NCBI RefSeq assembly: GCF_039904985.1 | Contig: NZ_CP157005.1 | Coordinates: forward strand, 2,914,001 to 2,978,000 | From: Methylomonas sp. AM2-LC | GTDB taxonomy: Bacteria; Pseudomonadota; Gammaproteobacteria; Methylococcales; Methylomonadaceae | Direction of reading: 5' to 3' | DNA: 64,000 nt | Notes under the pieces: generated by a model | Told to the model about the DNA's origin: nothing | Seen by the model: only the letters and a program-made list of their open reading frames with translations | Databases searched by the model: none | Position numbers and translations under genes: made by a program | Part shown: positions 1 to 9,728 of the stretch, piece after piece | Numbering within the stretch: the stretch's first letter is position 1 | Layout of the letters: each line of letters begins with the position of its first letter

Positions 1-1442
1 GCATTGCCGTTAAACGGAGTTTTGTTTTGGCCAGCGTGCTCGCCGCTGGCGGTATGTTAAGTGCATTGCTAATGTTGATTTACCAATGGCGGGAAGATCC
101 GCTGCAGATTACGGCATTGATACGGATGGACGGCTTTGCACACTATTATTTGTTCTTGCTGTTGTTGACCGGCCTGGCCATTGTGGGGTTTTGTTATGAT
201 TACTTCAAAGCCCAGCAAGGAGAAAACGAAGAACTTCCCTTGCTGCTACTGACCGCGCTGCTTGGCTGCTCAGTGCTGATCAGTAGCACGCATTTTGCCA
301 GTTTTTTCATGGGATTGGAAATACTTAGCATATCGCTGTTTGCACTGATAGGCTATCCACTCAATCAAGCCAGACCTCTGGAGGCTGCGATTAAATATCT
401 GGTTTTATCCGGCGTGTCTTCGGCTTTTCTATTACTAGGCATGGCCTTGATCTATGCGCAAAGCGGTGAACTGTTCTTTAATGCCATAGGGCATTATATG
501 GCTGATTTGCAGTCGCTGAACCGCATGATACTCTGCGGTATCCTATTGATCGTCGTCGGCTTGGGGTTCAAACTGTCCCTGATACCATTCCACCTCTGGA
601 CTCCGGATGTTTACCAAGGCGCGCCTGCGCCAATCACCGCCTTTATCGCTACTGCTTCCAAAGCTTCGGTATTCGCCTTACTGCTCCGGTATTTCAACAC
701 AACCGATAGTTTCACTTACCTCCCCTTGCAAATGGTTGTCAGTCTGATTGCCGGCCTATCGATACTGGGTGGTAATTTGCTGGCTTTGCTGCAAAACAAT
801 GTGAAACGCTTGCTGGCTTATTCCTCTATCGCGCATCTGGGATATTTATTAGTAGCGTTTGTGGCTGGCAGAGGCGCTTCGACGGAAATCGCAAATGAAG
901 CCATTACCTTTTATTTATCAGCGTATCTCATTACCCTACTAGGCGCTTTCGGGGTAATTTCCATGCTGTCTTCACCACAAGAGGAAGCAGAAGATATCTC
1001 TAATTACCGAGGTCTGTTTTGGCGGCGGCCAGGCTTAGCAACAGCATTTACTCTAATGCTGCTTTCGCTGGCGGGCATTCCGCTGACCGCCGGATTCATA
1101 GGTAAATTCTATATCTTCGTCAGCGCTATGGATAAGCAGTTATGGGGTTTACTCTGCGCGGTTATTATTGGAAGCGGCGTAGGACTTTATTATTATTTGA
1201 AAATCATCGTTGTCATGTCGATGAAGGTTGAGGCAACAGACATTGAATTTTCAAAACCTTACCCACCCGCTCGGATATCCATCTCAATACTCGTGTCGCT
1301 AATCCTGCTACTGATTTGGCTTGGGGTTTATCCGAGCTTGGTGATTGATGCCATTCAAGAAAAATTGATCACATCTGAAGTTGTAGACCAAACCGTAAAT
1401 TTTTGCTGGTACGACTTTGGTTGTGCAGGCAATATCAACTGA
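1..1442 (+). CDS. nuoN: NADH-quinone oxidoreductase subunit N (5' partial)
   Basis: This is the NuoN proton-pumping membrane subunit of respiratory complex I. The reading frame is open from base 3 and runs in from the left edge, so the true start lies outside the window; the TTG at 27 is only an internal codon. About 480 residues are visible, with many hydrophobic helices and the antiporter-like motif around LSLIPFHLWTPDVYQGAP (about residue 185), which includes a conserved Lys in a membrane helix. A second conserved stretch, NVKRLLAYSSIAHLGY, lies near residue 260. The last 30 residues (ending CWYDFGCAGNIN) are less typical and include two Cys. The rest of the nuo operon should lie to the left. 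Family assignment is secure. Confidence 0.96.
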   Translation, partial: IAVKRSFVLASVLAAGGMLSALLMLIYQWREDPLQITALIRMDGFAHYYLFLLLLTGLAIVGFCYDYFKAQQGENEELPLLLLTALLGCSVLISSTHFASFFMGLEILSISLFALIGYPLNQARPLEAAIKYLVLSGVSSAFLLLGMALIYAQSGELFFNAIGHYMADLQSLNRMILCGILLIVVGLGFKLSLIPFHLWTPDVYQGAPAPITAFIATASKASVFALLLRYFNTTDSFTYLPLQMVVSLIAGLSILGGNLLALLQNNVKRLLAYSSIAHLGYLLVAFVAGRGASTEIANEAITFYLSAYLITLLGAFGVISMLSSPQEEAEDISNYRGLFWRRPGLATAFTLMLLSLAGIPLTAGFIGKFYIFVSAMDKQLWGLLCAVIIGSGVGLYYYLKIIVVMSMKVEATDIEFSKPYPPARISISILVSLILLLIWLGVYPSLVIDAIQEKLITSEVVDQTVNFCWYDFGCAGNIN

Positions 1443-1448
1443 GATTCG

Positions 1449-1889
1449 CTGCTCCCCTGTTCAGGAACCCTTATTTTCAACGATCCGACAAAACAATATA
1501 TTCGCTTTAACGACATTTCCATCAGCGAAAGAATTTTAAATACGGTGTTTCTGCTTACCATCGGGCTCGGTTATCTGATGGCGCTTGCTAACAAGTATTT
1601 TACTCATCAGGGCCTGGATGGTAAGCCTGGACTTTCGGTTGAATATGTCGTCATTAGTTATCACGGCGGGGATAATCAAGCTCGTTTAGGCACGGCCATT
1701 AATGGCATTATGAAAACCAACCTGCGATATATAAGTAATAAAGACGTGATTATACAATGGATACACCGTGGTGCCGACGAAGCAGAATATAACGAAAAAA
1801 TTGCCCCGATTATGAATCGTGGTAGCGTTACCCCTGCTTTTCCTGAATTAACGCATAACGTTACGGTATCTAAGGAAGCTAACGGTTGA
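1449..1889 (+). pseudogene. Degenerate membrane-anchored cytochrome c-type protein
   Basis: The frame is open from just after the nuoN stop (same frame) to a TGA at 1889. No good start exists: the GTG at 1545 falls inside the only membrane helix (TVFLLTIGLGYLMALANKYF). After it comes the stretch HQGLDGKPGLSVE and a conserved IQWIHRGADEAEYNEKIAPIMNR. In methanotroph relatives as I recall them, a haem-binding CxxCH follows the NR. Here the text jumps to GSVTPAFPELTH, so the haem site is missing, and the protein stops soon after instead of entering further membrane segments. I read this as a decaying gene with a lost start, an internal deletion over the haem motif and a truncated end. It could still be made as a short peptide. 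Confidence 0.55.
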
Positions 1890-2125
1890 GGAGATCTTGA
1901 GTTTAGGTGGCGTTTGTGTGAATTGGCTTTTTACTACTCAGGATGCCAGAGTGAAATTGAAATCCTAATATCGGACAATATAACTTTGGTTAACTACTCT
2001 AGGAGACTAGGGCAAATCGAAACCGCTACAGCATTAAATGACCGTTAAATGACCGCGTGATTTATGCTGCTTGTTGGGGCTTGTAATACCCCTAAACATA
2101 CTTTCGAAAAAATAGAGGCCCTACT

Positions 2126-2527
2126 TCATGATAGATTTATCAAAGCTCTCATGACATCAACTCTGCTTATTATCCCAACCATCCGTCCTTCTTGAAACAC
2201 TGGCAAACTTCTAGTCGCCATTTCTTGAAATTGAATTGCAGCATCAATAACACTTTTCTCGAAATCGATAATAGGTGTCTCCTTGGTCATGTTTTCACGA
2301 ACCTTACCATCCATACTTTGGTTATAGGAAAACTCTACAACACCTTTGACGCCATCCTTCTCAGAAAAAAGCCCAATTAACTCACCTTGCGCATTAAGCA
2401 CGGGTACACTGGTAATTTTGTTATCCAACATAATTTTTATAGCCTGAATAACTTCCATATCAGGTGTAACCGTAATAACGTTCTTTGACATATAATCGGT
2501 TACAGAGATTTTAGATAACATTGCCAC
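2126..2527 (-). CDS. CBS domain-containing protein
   Basis: A 133-residue protein made of two CBS motifs and little else. The first (about residues 8-65) begins DYMSKNVITVTPDM and ends in GLFSEKDG; the second (about 78-132) begins ENMTKETPIIDFE and ends GIISRVDVMRAL. Paired CBS motifs form one Bateman module that binds adenosine nucleotides (ATP, AMP or similar) and acts as an energy or redox sensor. It is stand-alone, with no fused channel or enzyme domain. Neighbours on both sides are unrelated or convergent, so its partner is unknown. Start at 2527 follows a GAGGTGTGGCA-type ribosome site. Confidence 0.9.
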   Translation of the reverse strand: MAMLSKISVTDYMSKNVITVTPDMEVIQAIKIMLDNKITSVPVLNAQGELIGLFSEKDGVKGVVEFSYNQSMDGKVRENMTKETPIIDFEKSVIDAAIQFQEMATRSLPVFQEGRMVGIISRVDVMRALINLS

Positions 2528-2867
2528 ACCTCGTTATATTTATAATGTTTGAAATGCTATTGTGCCACTAGGTAAAATTATTGCACTTCAGTGCAAACTA
2601 GTCTGTTCGCTAACGCACTGAGATTATCTGACCCTGGATCAAACCAATTACTGTGACAAGTAACCTACAAGTAGAAACCTTATTAATAGACTTGCAGATG
2701 GGTGAATTGCGTCAATTAGGGAAAAGGCATGGTATCGGTCAGCAATGGTTTTGGCTGAGCGGATTAAAACTTGAGTGCATAGAACTATTGATTTAGGCGC
2801 GTACAGAGCAAAAACCGTTGGAGGTAATCAATCAATTTTATTTTCAGTATGTTTGAACATGTAGGCC
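2528..2867. other. Intergenic gap, no gene recognised
   Basis: About 340 bases between the CBS gene and the rubredoxin/MBL gene. A short plus-strand open stretch near 2690-2798 is not similar to anything I know. No convincing terminator or RNA gene was seen. The promoter of the CBS gene should lie next to 2530-2600. Confidence 0.4.
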
Positions 2868-3608
2868 TCAGTGCTGAAAGAGTAAATTTTCGAATGCCGG
2901 TAGCCAATCGGTAAAGTCGGAAACATAGTTGTAACCGCATACCGTATTCAACGATGCCTTGCTTATGATTTCATAAATGTACTTAGCGCGTTGCCTGGTT
3001 TCGATTTCGGGTCCGTAGGGATTGAAACACATACCGTCGTTAGTCAGAAATACATAATCACAGATAAACAGCACGTGCCGATAGATGTACAGGGTAAAAC
3101 CAGGTGTGTGGCCGCCGATGTGAAAGCTCCGTATGCCATTATAGACGAAGTCTTCGCTAAAGCATTTATCAATGTCGAACGCTGCTGCCAGTGGATGCCT
3201 GGCATCCAATTCATGCAAACAAACTTCGGAGTGCCAGAGGCGGCGGTATTGATTTGAAGCCCCCATAAAATGATGGTGTGTGAATAAAATCGTAGCCGCT
3301 GGCTGCAAATCGCGGTTGAACGCCGAAGGTGAATCGATCCACACCAAGCCATGTTCAGTTACGACTTGATAGGCCGCATGCTCCAGTCCCAATTTGGGTA
3401 CGGATAGCAATTGATTAACATAGTCATTTACTGTCACACTAGTGACCCGATATGTCATTTCCACCTCGTCCCAACGCATGAACTGATCATGTCGGGCGCC
3501 ACAAAACGGGCAAATATCCGTCATCTCGCCAATCATGTTGTAGCCACATACCAGGCAAACCCATTGTGGAGGGTTATCGAGCGTTAATACTGAAATTGTG
3601 TCGTTCAT
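2868..3608 (-). CDS. Rubredoxin-like domain fused to metallo-beta-lactamase-fold protein
   Basis: A 246-residue cytoplasmic protein. Residues about 15-46 form a rubredoxin-type iron site: CLVCGY, then CPFCG about 15 residues later. Residues about 60-245 look like a metallo-beta-lactamase fold, with the metal loop at FTHHHFMGAS and the later GHTPGFTLYIY and ICDYVF strands. The canonical loop is THxHxDH; here the Asp and fourth His are replaced (MG), and the usual C-terminal PGH is replaced by CGYNYV. So only part of the di-metal site is retained. Flavodiiron proteins and rubredoxin-linked oxygen or NO reductases join similar folds, but there is no flavodoxin domain. Function unknown; a redox or sensing role is only a guess. 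Confidence 0.75.
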   Translation of the reverse strand: MNDTISVLTLDNPPQWVCLVCGYNMIGEMTDICPFCGARHDQFMRWDEVEMTYRVTSVTVNDYVNQLLSVPKLGLEHAAYQVVTEHGLVWIDSPSAFNRDLQPAATILFTHHHFMGASNQYRRLWHSEVCLHELDARHPLAAAFDIDKCFSEDFVYNGIRSFHIGGHTPGFTLYIYRHVLFICDYVFLTNDGMCFNPYGPEIETRQRAKYIYEIISKASLNTVCGYNYVSDFTDWLPAFENLLFQH

Positions 3609-3717
3609 ATTTAATCTCCGTACACAAACAATGTAGAAAATATGGATACTTTTCTTAGGTTTACCATCAATGATGGTTTACTCTATCTGGTGTTTTTTAT
3701 TCAGTCACTCCGTCGAC

Positions 3718-5121
3718 TCATCCAGGCGAAATCATCTTTGCCGGTTGAACGATAGCATCAAATTTGGCTTCATCAATAAGTCCGCTGGCGACAGCAGCTT
3801 CCCTCAGTGTGCTATGGTTATCCAAAGCCCTTTTGGCTATCAAAACTGCATTGTCATAACCAAGATCTGGCGCCAAAGCGGTTACCAACATGAGCGATTG
3901 CTCCATAAGCTGAGTAATTCGGTCTGTGTTCGGATGAATGCCAACCACACAATGATCCGTAAAACTGGTAATGGCTTCACTGAGCAATCGTATCGATTGC
4001 AAGACGTTATAAATGATTACAGGCTTAAAGGTATTGAGTTCCAAATGTCCTTGAGCTCCGGCAAAAGTCACCGTGGTGTGATTTCCGATAACTTGCGAGC
4101 AGACCATGGTTATCATCTCACACTGTGTGGGATTGACTTTACCGGGCATGATCGACGAGCCGGGTTCGTTTTCCGGCAGACTCAGCTCCCCCAATCCGGC
4201 GCGTGGACCGGAAGCGAGTAGACGAATGTCGTTGGCGATTTTATACAGTGTGACGGCGATACCGCTCAACACACCAGATATTTCCACCAATGCATCATGA
4301 CTAGCCATCGCTGCGAACTTGTTGCTAACCGTGATGAATGGCATTCCTGTGTAGTTTGCCACTTGTTCGGCAAAAATTTCTGCGAATCCCGTTTTGGTAT
4401 TTAGTCCGGTACCGACTGCTGTGCCGCCCTGAGCGAGAGGGTAGAGACGCGGCAAGCAATCAGTAATCCGAGCCAAACTGAGTTGTAACTGAGCTGTATA
4501 GCCGGAAAATTCTTGGCCCAATGTTAAGGGAGTTGCGTCCTGCAAATGGGTGCGACCAATCTTGATGATATCTGTCCAGGCCAGAGATTTGTCCGTCAAC
4601 GCCTGATGTAAGTATTGTAGCGCTGGTATCAACAAATGATGGAGTTGTTCAACCGTAGCTATGTGCATCGCGGTTGGAAAAACATCGTTGCTTGATTGAC
4701 TACAATTGCAGTGATCGTTTGGGTGAACAGGTGATTTTGATCCCAACACACCGCCCAGGCGCTCACTGGCTAAATTGGCGATTACCTCATTAGCATTCAT
4801 GTTAGACTGAGTGCCGGAACCGGTTTGCCAGACTACAAGCGGAAAATTGTCGTCCAGTTTGCCGATTATGACATCCTGCGAGGCATCGGCGATGGCATTC
4901 GTGATGGTTTGATCGAGGCCATGCTGGACTGCGTTGCTTTGCGCCGCGCAATATTTAACAATTCCTAAAGCCCGAATGAGTGGCCTAGGCAAGCGTTCAA
5001 TGCCGATTTGGAAATATTGTAGAGCTCGCTGGGTTTGGGCGCCCCAGTATTTGTCTGCGGGCACAGCAATAGATCCCATAGAGTCGCTCTCGATACGTGT
5101 GGCGCAAGATATTGGGTTCAT
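3718..5121 (-). CDS. fumC: Class II fumarate hydratase
   Basis: A 467-residue iron-free fumarase that interconverts fumarate and malate in the TCA cycle. The superfamily signature [15 protein letters not shown] lies near residue 320. The substrate-loop residues are present in [12 protein letters not shown] (about residue 100), in [21 protein letters not shown] (about 135) and in the [10 protein letters not shown] helix (about 187). Length matches FumC (about 460-467). It is transcribed alone, with unrelated neighbours. The N-terminal start MNPIS at 5121 gives a slightly longer tail than the core ESDSMG motif needs, which is common. Fumarase rather than aspartase or argininosuccinate lyase is favoured by length and by the [11 protein letters not shown] stretch. 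Confidence 0.96.
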   Translation of the reverse strand: MNPISCATRIESDSMGSIAVPADKYWGAQTQRALQYFQIGIERLPRPLIRALGIVKYCAAQSNAVQHGLDQTITNAIADASQDVIIGKLDDNFPLVVWQTGSGTQSNMNANEVIANLASERLGGVLGSKSPVHPNDHCNCSQSSNDVFPTAMHIATVEQLHHLLIPALQYLHQALTDKSLAWTDIIKIGRTHLQDATPLTLGQEFSGYTAQLQLSLARITDCLPRLYPLAQGGTAVGTGLNTKTGFAEIFAEQVANYTGMPFITVSNKFAAMASHDALVEISGVLSGIAVTLYKIANDIRLLASGPRAGLGELSLPENEPGSSIMPGKVNPTQCEMITMVCSQVIGNHTTVTFAGAQGHLELNTFKPVIIYNVLQSIRLLSEAITSFTDHCVVGIHPNTDRITQLMEQSLMLVTALAPDLGYDNAVLIAKRALDNHSTLREAAVASGLIDEAKFDAIVQPAKMISPG

Positions 5122-5730
5122 TATCTATATACCTCTAATGTCATTATTTTAACACCTGTACTACTTATCCCTATTTGCTTGTATTTTGCGTTCATTGCCA
5201 ATATGTCTACAGGAAAACAGCGTATAAAACTTTCAGAATCAACTCACTATTTTTTGATACTTATAGTTATTCTGATTTATTTAGGTTTTAAAGTTCAACG
5301 GTTATAAGGGCAAATATTTAAGGTTGCATCCCACTGAGTATCTCACCCAACCAAAAGCCACCTCGTCTTGTCCGCAGATTTGTACAATAGGGAAAACATT
5401 TATCACAGTCTGTACGGTAGATTACCTTCGGCATAGTTTGCGCCGGTATCCAGCCCAGATCAAGGAATGGGAGGATTGCGACCAATGACCACCATGGTGG
5501 CGTTTGTGCCGCAACTATGTTCGGCTTGGTATCGACTGATCCTGTAATTGCAATTATTATTTCAAATATTTTTCTCAGCTTTGCAGCTGACGAGACCGGA
5601 AACAGATACCTAACTTAAAATTTTTACACACAAAATCCATGAGGATTCATGATGAGCAAAGTTACAACAGCTGTGCTAAAACTATACAAAGCTCTTCCAT
5701 TGGGGCTGTCTTTGCTGTTTTCTAACGCTT
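5122..5730. other. Intergenic gap upstream of a catalase relic
   Basis: About 600 bases with no credible intact gene. Plus-strand open frames near 5150-5307 encode only hydrophobic residues without a ribosome site. From 5651 a short frame (ATG AGC AAA...) leads towards the catalase-family relic and may be its decayed N-terminus. Confidence 0.35.
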
Positions 5731-5734
5731 AAAT

Positions 5735-6310
5735 CTCGAGGAAATACTCGCAAACGAAGGCGCTGCAACCCGGCAGATCGTCCAGATGATTAAGGAAGCT
5801 GTTCGCAGTGATGCAGCCAAAAATGGGTTAGCCTTGAGAGACGCTCACGCCAAAACCATGGATGTGTAAAAGCTGAATTTAAGGTGCTCGACAACTTGCC
5901 AGAGAAACTCCGGGTTGGTATCTTTCCAGAGCCATTGGAATAACGAATCCATGCCGGGAATGAGAAATCCTCTTCTCCGAATTTTCTGCGGGAAAATATG
6001 CAGAAACAGCTCGCTAAAGGCGAAGCGTGTTTTGACTTTATGGTACAGCTACGTACTCATCCTTCGGAAATGCCGATTGAGGATCCAACCATAGCGTGGA
6101 ATGAAGTAATCGCTCCCTTCAACCGCGTAGCGCGTAGCGCTTATCACCATCCCCAAACAGCGGTTTATCTCTCCTAAGCAAGTGGCGTACTGCGAAAACC
6201 TGTCTTTCACACCTTGGCACTCAACTCCAGAACATAAGCCCTTAGGCGGTTAAAATCGAGTGCGTAAGACGGTTTACGCCACGGTGTCACGTGTACGCCA
6301 TGAAAGTAAC
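5735..6310 (+). pseudogene. Catalase-family haem peroxidase relic
   Basis: Pieces of one catalase-family protein can be read in order but in changing frames. First comes RDAHAKTMDV, then KAEFKVLDNLPEKLRVGIFPEP (split by a stop near 5868). Next, NFLRENMQKQLAKGEACFDFMVQLRT and MPIEDPTIAWNEVIAPF are in one frame (about 5978-6120). Finally [27 protein letters not shown] follows in another (about 6165-6250), ending near RVRKTVYATVSRVRHE. These match the catalase-like family in which the substrate-entry segment precedes the ENLSFTPWH motif. A large central part (haem-binding region) is deleted, a 7-base repeat at 6126-6140 (cgcgtag twice) causes one frameshift, and at least two stops interrupt it. 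Not functional. Confidence 0.75.
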
Positions 6311-6379
6311 GGAGACTAACGCCTTGAACCCACACCAGAAGATACGATTTTTAAACAAAAATCTGAAGTTACCGCGACA

Positions 6380-7393
6380 TCACTCCATTGGCATATCTAT
6401 TTGAATCTTGCCTCGGAACACCAAATACTGATAGCCGCTGTAAACTAACATAATTGGAATTAAAAAACCAATACCTGCAAGCATGAATATTAAGGTTTTG
6501 CTCGAAGAGGCCGCTTGGCTCAAGCCCAAAGAAGCAGGGATCAAAAACGGATAATAGCCAATGGCTACTGCAGTAAAACCGGCCAGTGAAATGATGACAC
6601 TCCAAAAAAAAGCTCTTATTTCAAAACGTCTTTGTAATGCGCTGAGCAACATAAAAAAAGCAAAGACAGCTAATAGAAGAAAGAAACTAATATAAGGCCC
6701 AGATAGATTATTCGCCCAGCGCGCTGCAAAATAGGGGTTGAAGCGGGGAATCCATATTATGACCGCAATCAGAATGGTTATTTGCAAAGCAGCTGCTACA
6801 TAAGCTTGATAAATACATTTAACCTGAATCGAGCCTTCGGTCTTTATCATTAAATAGGTTGCACCCAACAAGGCATAACCTGAAACAACTCCAACGGAAA
6901 CCAATAAAGAAAAGGGTGTAAACCATCCCCAAACCTTGCCCTGGTAGTTGCCGTCAAAAACAAGTAGTCCACCAATCAATCCTCCAAAGGCGATACCCTG
7001 GGCTAAACTCGCTAATACGCTGCTGTAGCCAAAGCCGAGATTCCACAAGGTTATGTCTTTTGCATGGTGACGAAACTCAAATGAGAAACCACGAAAAATA
7101 AGGGCAAATATCATCACCATAACTGGAACATATAGCGATTGTAATGTGATGGCGAAAACCAAAGGGAAAGCGCCGAATAATGCGCCGCCAAGCAATACCA
7201 GCCAGGTTTCATTCGCATCCCAGATACTTTCAAGACTTGTCATCATGATGGCGCGATGTTTGTCATTCCTGGTAAATAACGAAAGAATACCGACACCAAG
7301 GTCAAAACCATCTAAAACCACATATAAAAACAGCATCAGGCCAATAATAAGAAACCAGATATTGGCGAGTATCGTATGAATTTCATTGTCCAT
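6380..7393 (-). CDS. cydB: Cytochrome bd ubiquinol oxidase subunit II (CioB/CydB)
   Basis: A 337-residue membrane subunit of the bd-type quinol oxidase, which reduces oxygen to water at low oxygen without pumping protons. It has the family start (NIWFLIIGLMLFLYVVLDGFDLGVGIL) and the next conserved block SIWDANETWLVLLGGALFGAFP, followed by repeated hydrophobic helices up to residue about 325. Length is typical of CioB (about 335). It lies 51 bases after the cydA stop, same strand, so the two form one operon. No CydX-type small subunit was recognised downstream; a decayed catalase-like gene faces it. Confidence 0.95.
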   Translation of the reverse strand: MDNEIHTILANIWFLIIGLMLFLYVVLDGFDLGVGILSLFTRNDKHRAIMMTSLESIWDANETWLVLLGGALFGAFPLVFAITLQSLYVPVMVMIFALIFRGFSFEFRHHAKDITLWNLGFGYSSVLASLAQGIAFGGLIGGLLVFDGNYQGKVWGWFTPFSLLVSVGVVSGYALLGATYLMIKTEGSIQVKCIYQAYVAAALQITILIAVIIWIPRFNPYFAARWANNLSGPYISFFLLLAVFAFFMLLSALQRRFEIRAFFWSVIISLAGFTAVAIGYYPFLIPASLGLSQAASSSKTLIFMLAGIGFLIPIMLVYSGYQYLVFRGKIQIDMPME

Positions 7394-7444
7394 CTTTTAT
7401 TAGCCCAAAATTATTGTTAATTAATTTCCAGTTTAACCTCATAA

Positions 7445-8800
7445 CTAGGGTGTCAACGTCAAATCGGGGCCTTTTCGGATAATACGGCTGGCAAAAATCA
7501 GAAACAGTACAAACAGAATGCTGTAAACGACAATAAAAGCCAACAAAGTGCTTGCCACTACCGATGTCGGTAGCACGGATGCTGCGTCGCGGGTGCGCAA
7601 TATGCCATAAATTACCCAAGGTTGACGGCCGACTTCTCTCACTATCCAGCCACATTCAGAAGCTAGATAACCCAGCGGAATGGCAGCTATCCATGCCCTT
7701 AGCAGTAAAGGATTATTCGCGATGAGTTCGACGGTTAGTCGCCCACTTATCCATGCGACAGCAGTCCACAGCATCACAGCTAAAAAATACATGCCAATAA
7801 GCACCATGAGACGAAAGCTATAAAAAATTAGTAAAATCGCCGGTGGTTGATCGCCTTTTAGAAAGGCTTTTAAACCTTGCACTTGGCCGTGCCTTTCACC
7901 GGTCGCTATCCAGCTTAATCCATTCGGAATAGCGATAGCCCAATCATTTTGTTGTTCCGCTTTATTAGGCCAAGTCAACAGATTCCAGGCCGCACCTTTA
8001 TCATTTTCATTCGTATCCCAATGTGCTTCTAAAGCAGCTGCTTTTGCAGGTTGGTTTACGAATACCTCTTTGCCACTGTTATGCCCAATAAATATTTGCA
8101 ATGGCACTACAAAAATTACGCCTAGAAAGGCAAGTTTAAAGGATTTAAGAAAGAAAGCCGTGTGCCTTTTATTAAGGATGTACCAGGCAGATAAACCACC
8201 CAAAACGAAAAGACTGGTCGCTAAACAGGCAAACCACATGTGAGAAACGCCCCAAGGCATGTTTTTATTAAAGATTGCATCAAAATAACTGTCTACCACT
8301 ACCCGGTTATTTTCCAGATGAATGCCGTCAGGCGTCTGCATCCATGAATTGGCAACCAGAATCCAAAAGGCGGATAGCGATGCCCCTAAGGCCACCATAC
8401 AGGTTGCAAACAGATGCATAATCGGAGGCACGCGCGTCCATCCAAACAGCATAATGCCGAGAAATCCAGCTTCCAACATAAAGGCCATAGCGCCTTCAAA
8501 GCCTAGAATGTTACCGAAAAACTCACCCGCCATGATGGAAAACCGCGACCAATTGGCGCCGAATTCAAACTCCATAGGCAGGCCGCTGATAACACCTACC
8601 GAAAAGTTGAGCAAAAATAATTTGGCCCAAAAATGCGCATGCCTATAACAATCGATATCCGCCGTTTTGAGCCAGAGTCCCTCAAAAACCACAAGAATAA
8701 TAGAGAGACCCACGGTCATTAACGGCCATAAAATATGAAAAAGAGCAGTTACCGAAAACTGTAGGCGCGACAAAAAAACCGAGTCTTGCAGGATTTCCAT
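7445..8800 (-). CDS. cydA: Cytochrome bd ubiquinol oxidase subunit I (CioA/CydA)
   Basis: A 451-residue subunit that carries haems b558, b595 and d. Conserved blocks are LSRLQFSVTALFHILWP (haem b595 His), the long helix FEFGANWSRFSIMAGEFFG, and WIVREVGRQPWVIYG, the GRQPW block of the quinone region. The Q-loop is short, as in the cyanide-insensitive CIO group rather than E. coli CydA (about 520 residues). An upstream TTG at 8818 is possible, but the ATG at 8800 (MEILQDSVFLSR) fits the family start better. It leads the operon with cydB. This branch is usually linked to respiration under low oxygen or under inhibitors of haem-copper oxidases. Confidence 0.95.
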   Translation of the reverse strand: MEILQDSVFLSRLQFSVTALFHILWPLMTVGLSIILVVFEGLWLKTADIDCYRHAHFWAKLFLLNFSVGVISGLPMEFEFGANWSRFSIMAGEFFGNILGFEGAMAFMLEAGFLGIMLFGWTRVPPIMHLFATCMVALGASLSAFWILVANSWMQTPDGIHLENNRVVVDSYFDAIFNKNMPWGVSHMWFACLATSLFVLGGLSAWYILNKRHTAFFLKSFKLAFLGVIFVVPLQIFIGHNSGKEVFVNQPAKAAALEAHWDTNENDKGAAWNLLTWPNKAEQQNDWAIAIPNGLSWIATGERHGQVQGLKAFLKGDQPPAILLIFYSFRLMVLIGMYFLAVMLWTAVAWISGRLTVELIANNPLLLRAWIAAIPLGYLASECGWIVREVGRQPWVIYGILRTRDAASVLPTSVVASTLLAFIVVYSILFVLFLIFASRIIRKGPDLTLTP

Positions 8801-8818
8801 CAGTATCTTTTTAGACAA

Positions 8819-9178
8819 TATATTAATAGGCCTTGAACGACTCTCAACCGAAATCGCCGGAATTTTTGATGATTAAACAGGTAAAACTGAATATACTCAG
8901 TTCGGTGACGCACTTAGCTGGGTAGTTGAAATGTTCAAAGCATAGATTTGCTGCGATTAAAGCTCATCATCCACGAGCAATATCGACAAAAGATTAATTT
9001 TTCTGCTTTGCTATTCGCTACGCGCAAGCTCCGTGTCGTACTCAATGGCTTGGCTGCTTTCCTGGGTATGCCATATCAAACTGGTGAAATGGTCTAATAA
9101 AGCAGGATACTTCTAAAGACAGATTTATAATGTCAACAGTAGTGGCGCTGCTAGACCCTGTTATTCGGCGGCTAAGCA
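8819..9178. other. Intergenic gap between cydA and the MgtC/DUF4010 relic
   Basis: About 360 bases. It should contain the cyd promoter near 8830-8900. No conserved site or RNA gene was recognised. The right end (from about 9131) may be the decayed 5' part of the following relic, in a different frame. Confidence 0.35.
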
Positions 9179-9728
9179 ATGCGCGACCCTGTGTTGGCAG
9201 CTGGAATAGCTGTGATTCTGACCATATTATTGACTGAACGAAATATCCTTCACCATTTCGTCAGCACTATCCTAAGTGAGGGCGAACTCAACGATGCGCT
9301 AATTCTGGCTGCGGCAGCGCTCGTGCTGCTACCCCTCACACCAGATCAATACCTTGGGCGCTTCAATGCATTGAACCCGCGAACAATTTGGATAATTGTG
9401 ATCATCATCATGTCCATTGGCGCGACAGGATACATCACCCTACGCGACACGGGGCCGCGTATTTGTCTTGCCATCAGTGGGTTTGCATCAGGTTTTGTGT
9501 CTAGTGTTGCCACGATTAGTTCAATGGGAGCCAGAGCCCATAGCCGCGAATGAGTCTAGTTTGTTGTGGGGAGCTGTCGCGGCTGCAGTTTTATCGACTG
9601 TGGCAACCGTGATTCAAATGAAGGTGTTGTTGGCGGCAACCAACCAGGCAACGCTGTCGGCATTATTGTTGCCTTTGACCTGTGCTGGTGTAATAGGATC
9701 CCTGTTGGAATTTGAGTACGGTTTGTGA
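9179..9728 (+). pseudogene. MgtC/DUF4010 family membrane protein, truncated and frameshifted
   Basis: Two overlapping frames together read one DUF4010-type membrane segment. The first (9179-9553) includes LPLTPDQYLGRFNALNPRTIWIIVIIIMSIGATGY and GFASGFVSSVATISSMGARA. After a frameshift near 9535 the second (ending at 9728) continues with AAVLSTVATVIQMKVLLAATNQATLSAL, the expected next helices. The N-terminal MgtC/SapB domain and the C-terminal helices (beyond about 9728) are missing. The family sits in the inner membrane and has no agreed substrate. Both ends are lost and the frame is broken, so this is a gene relic. Confidence 0.7.
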
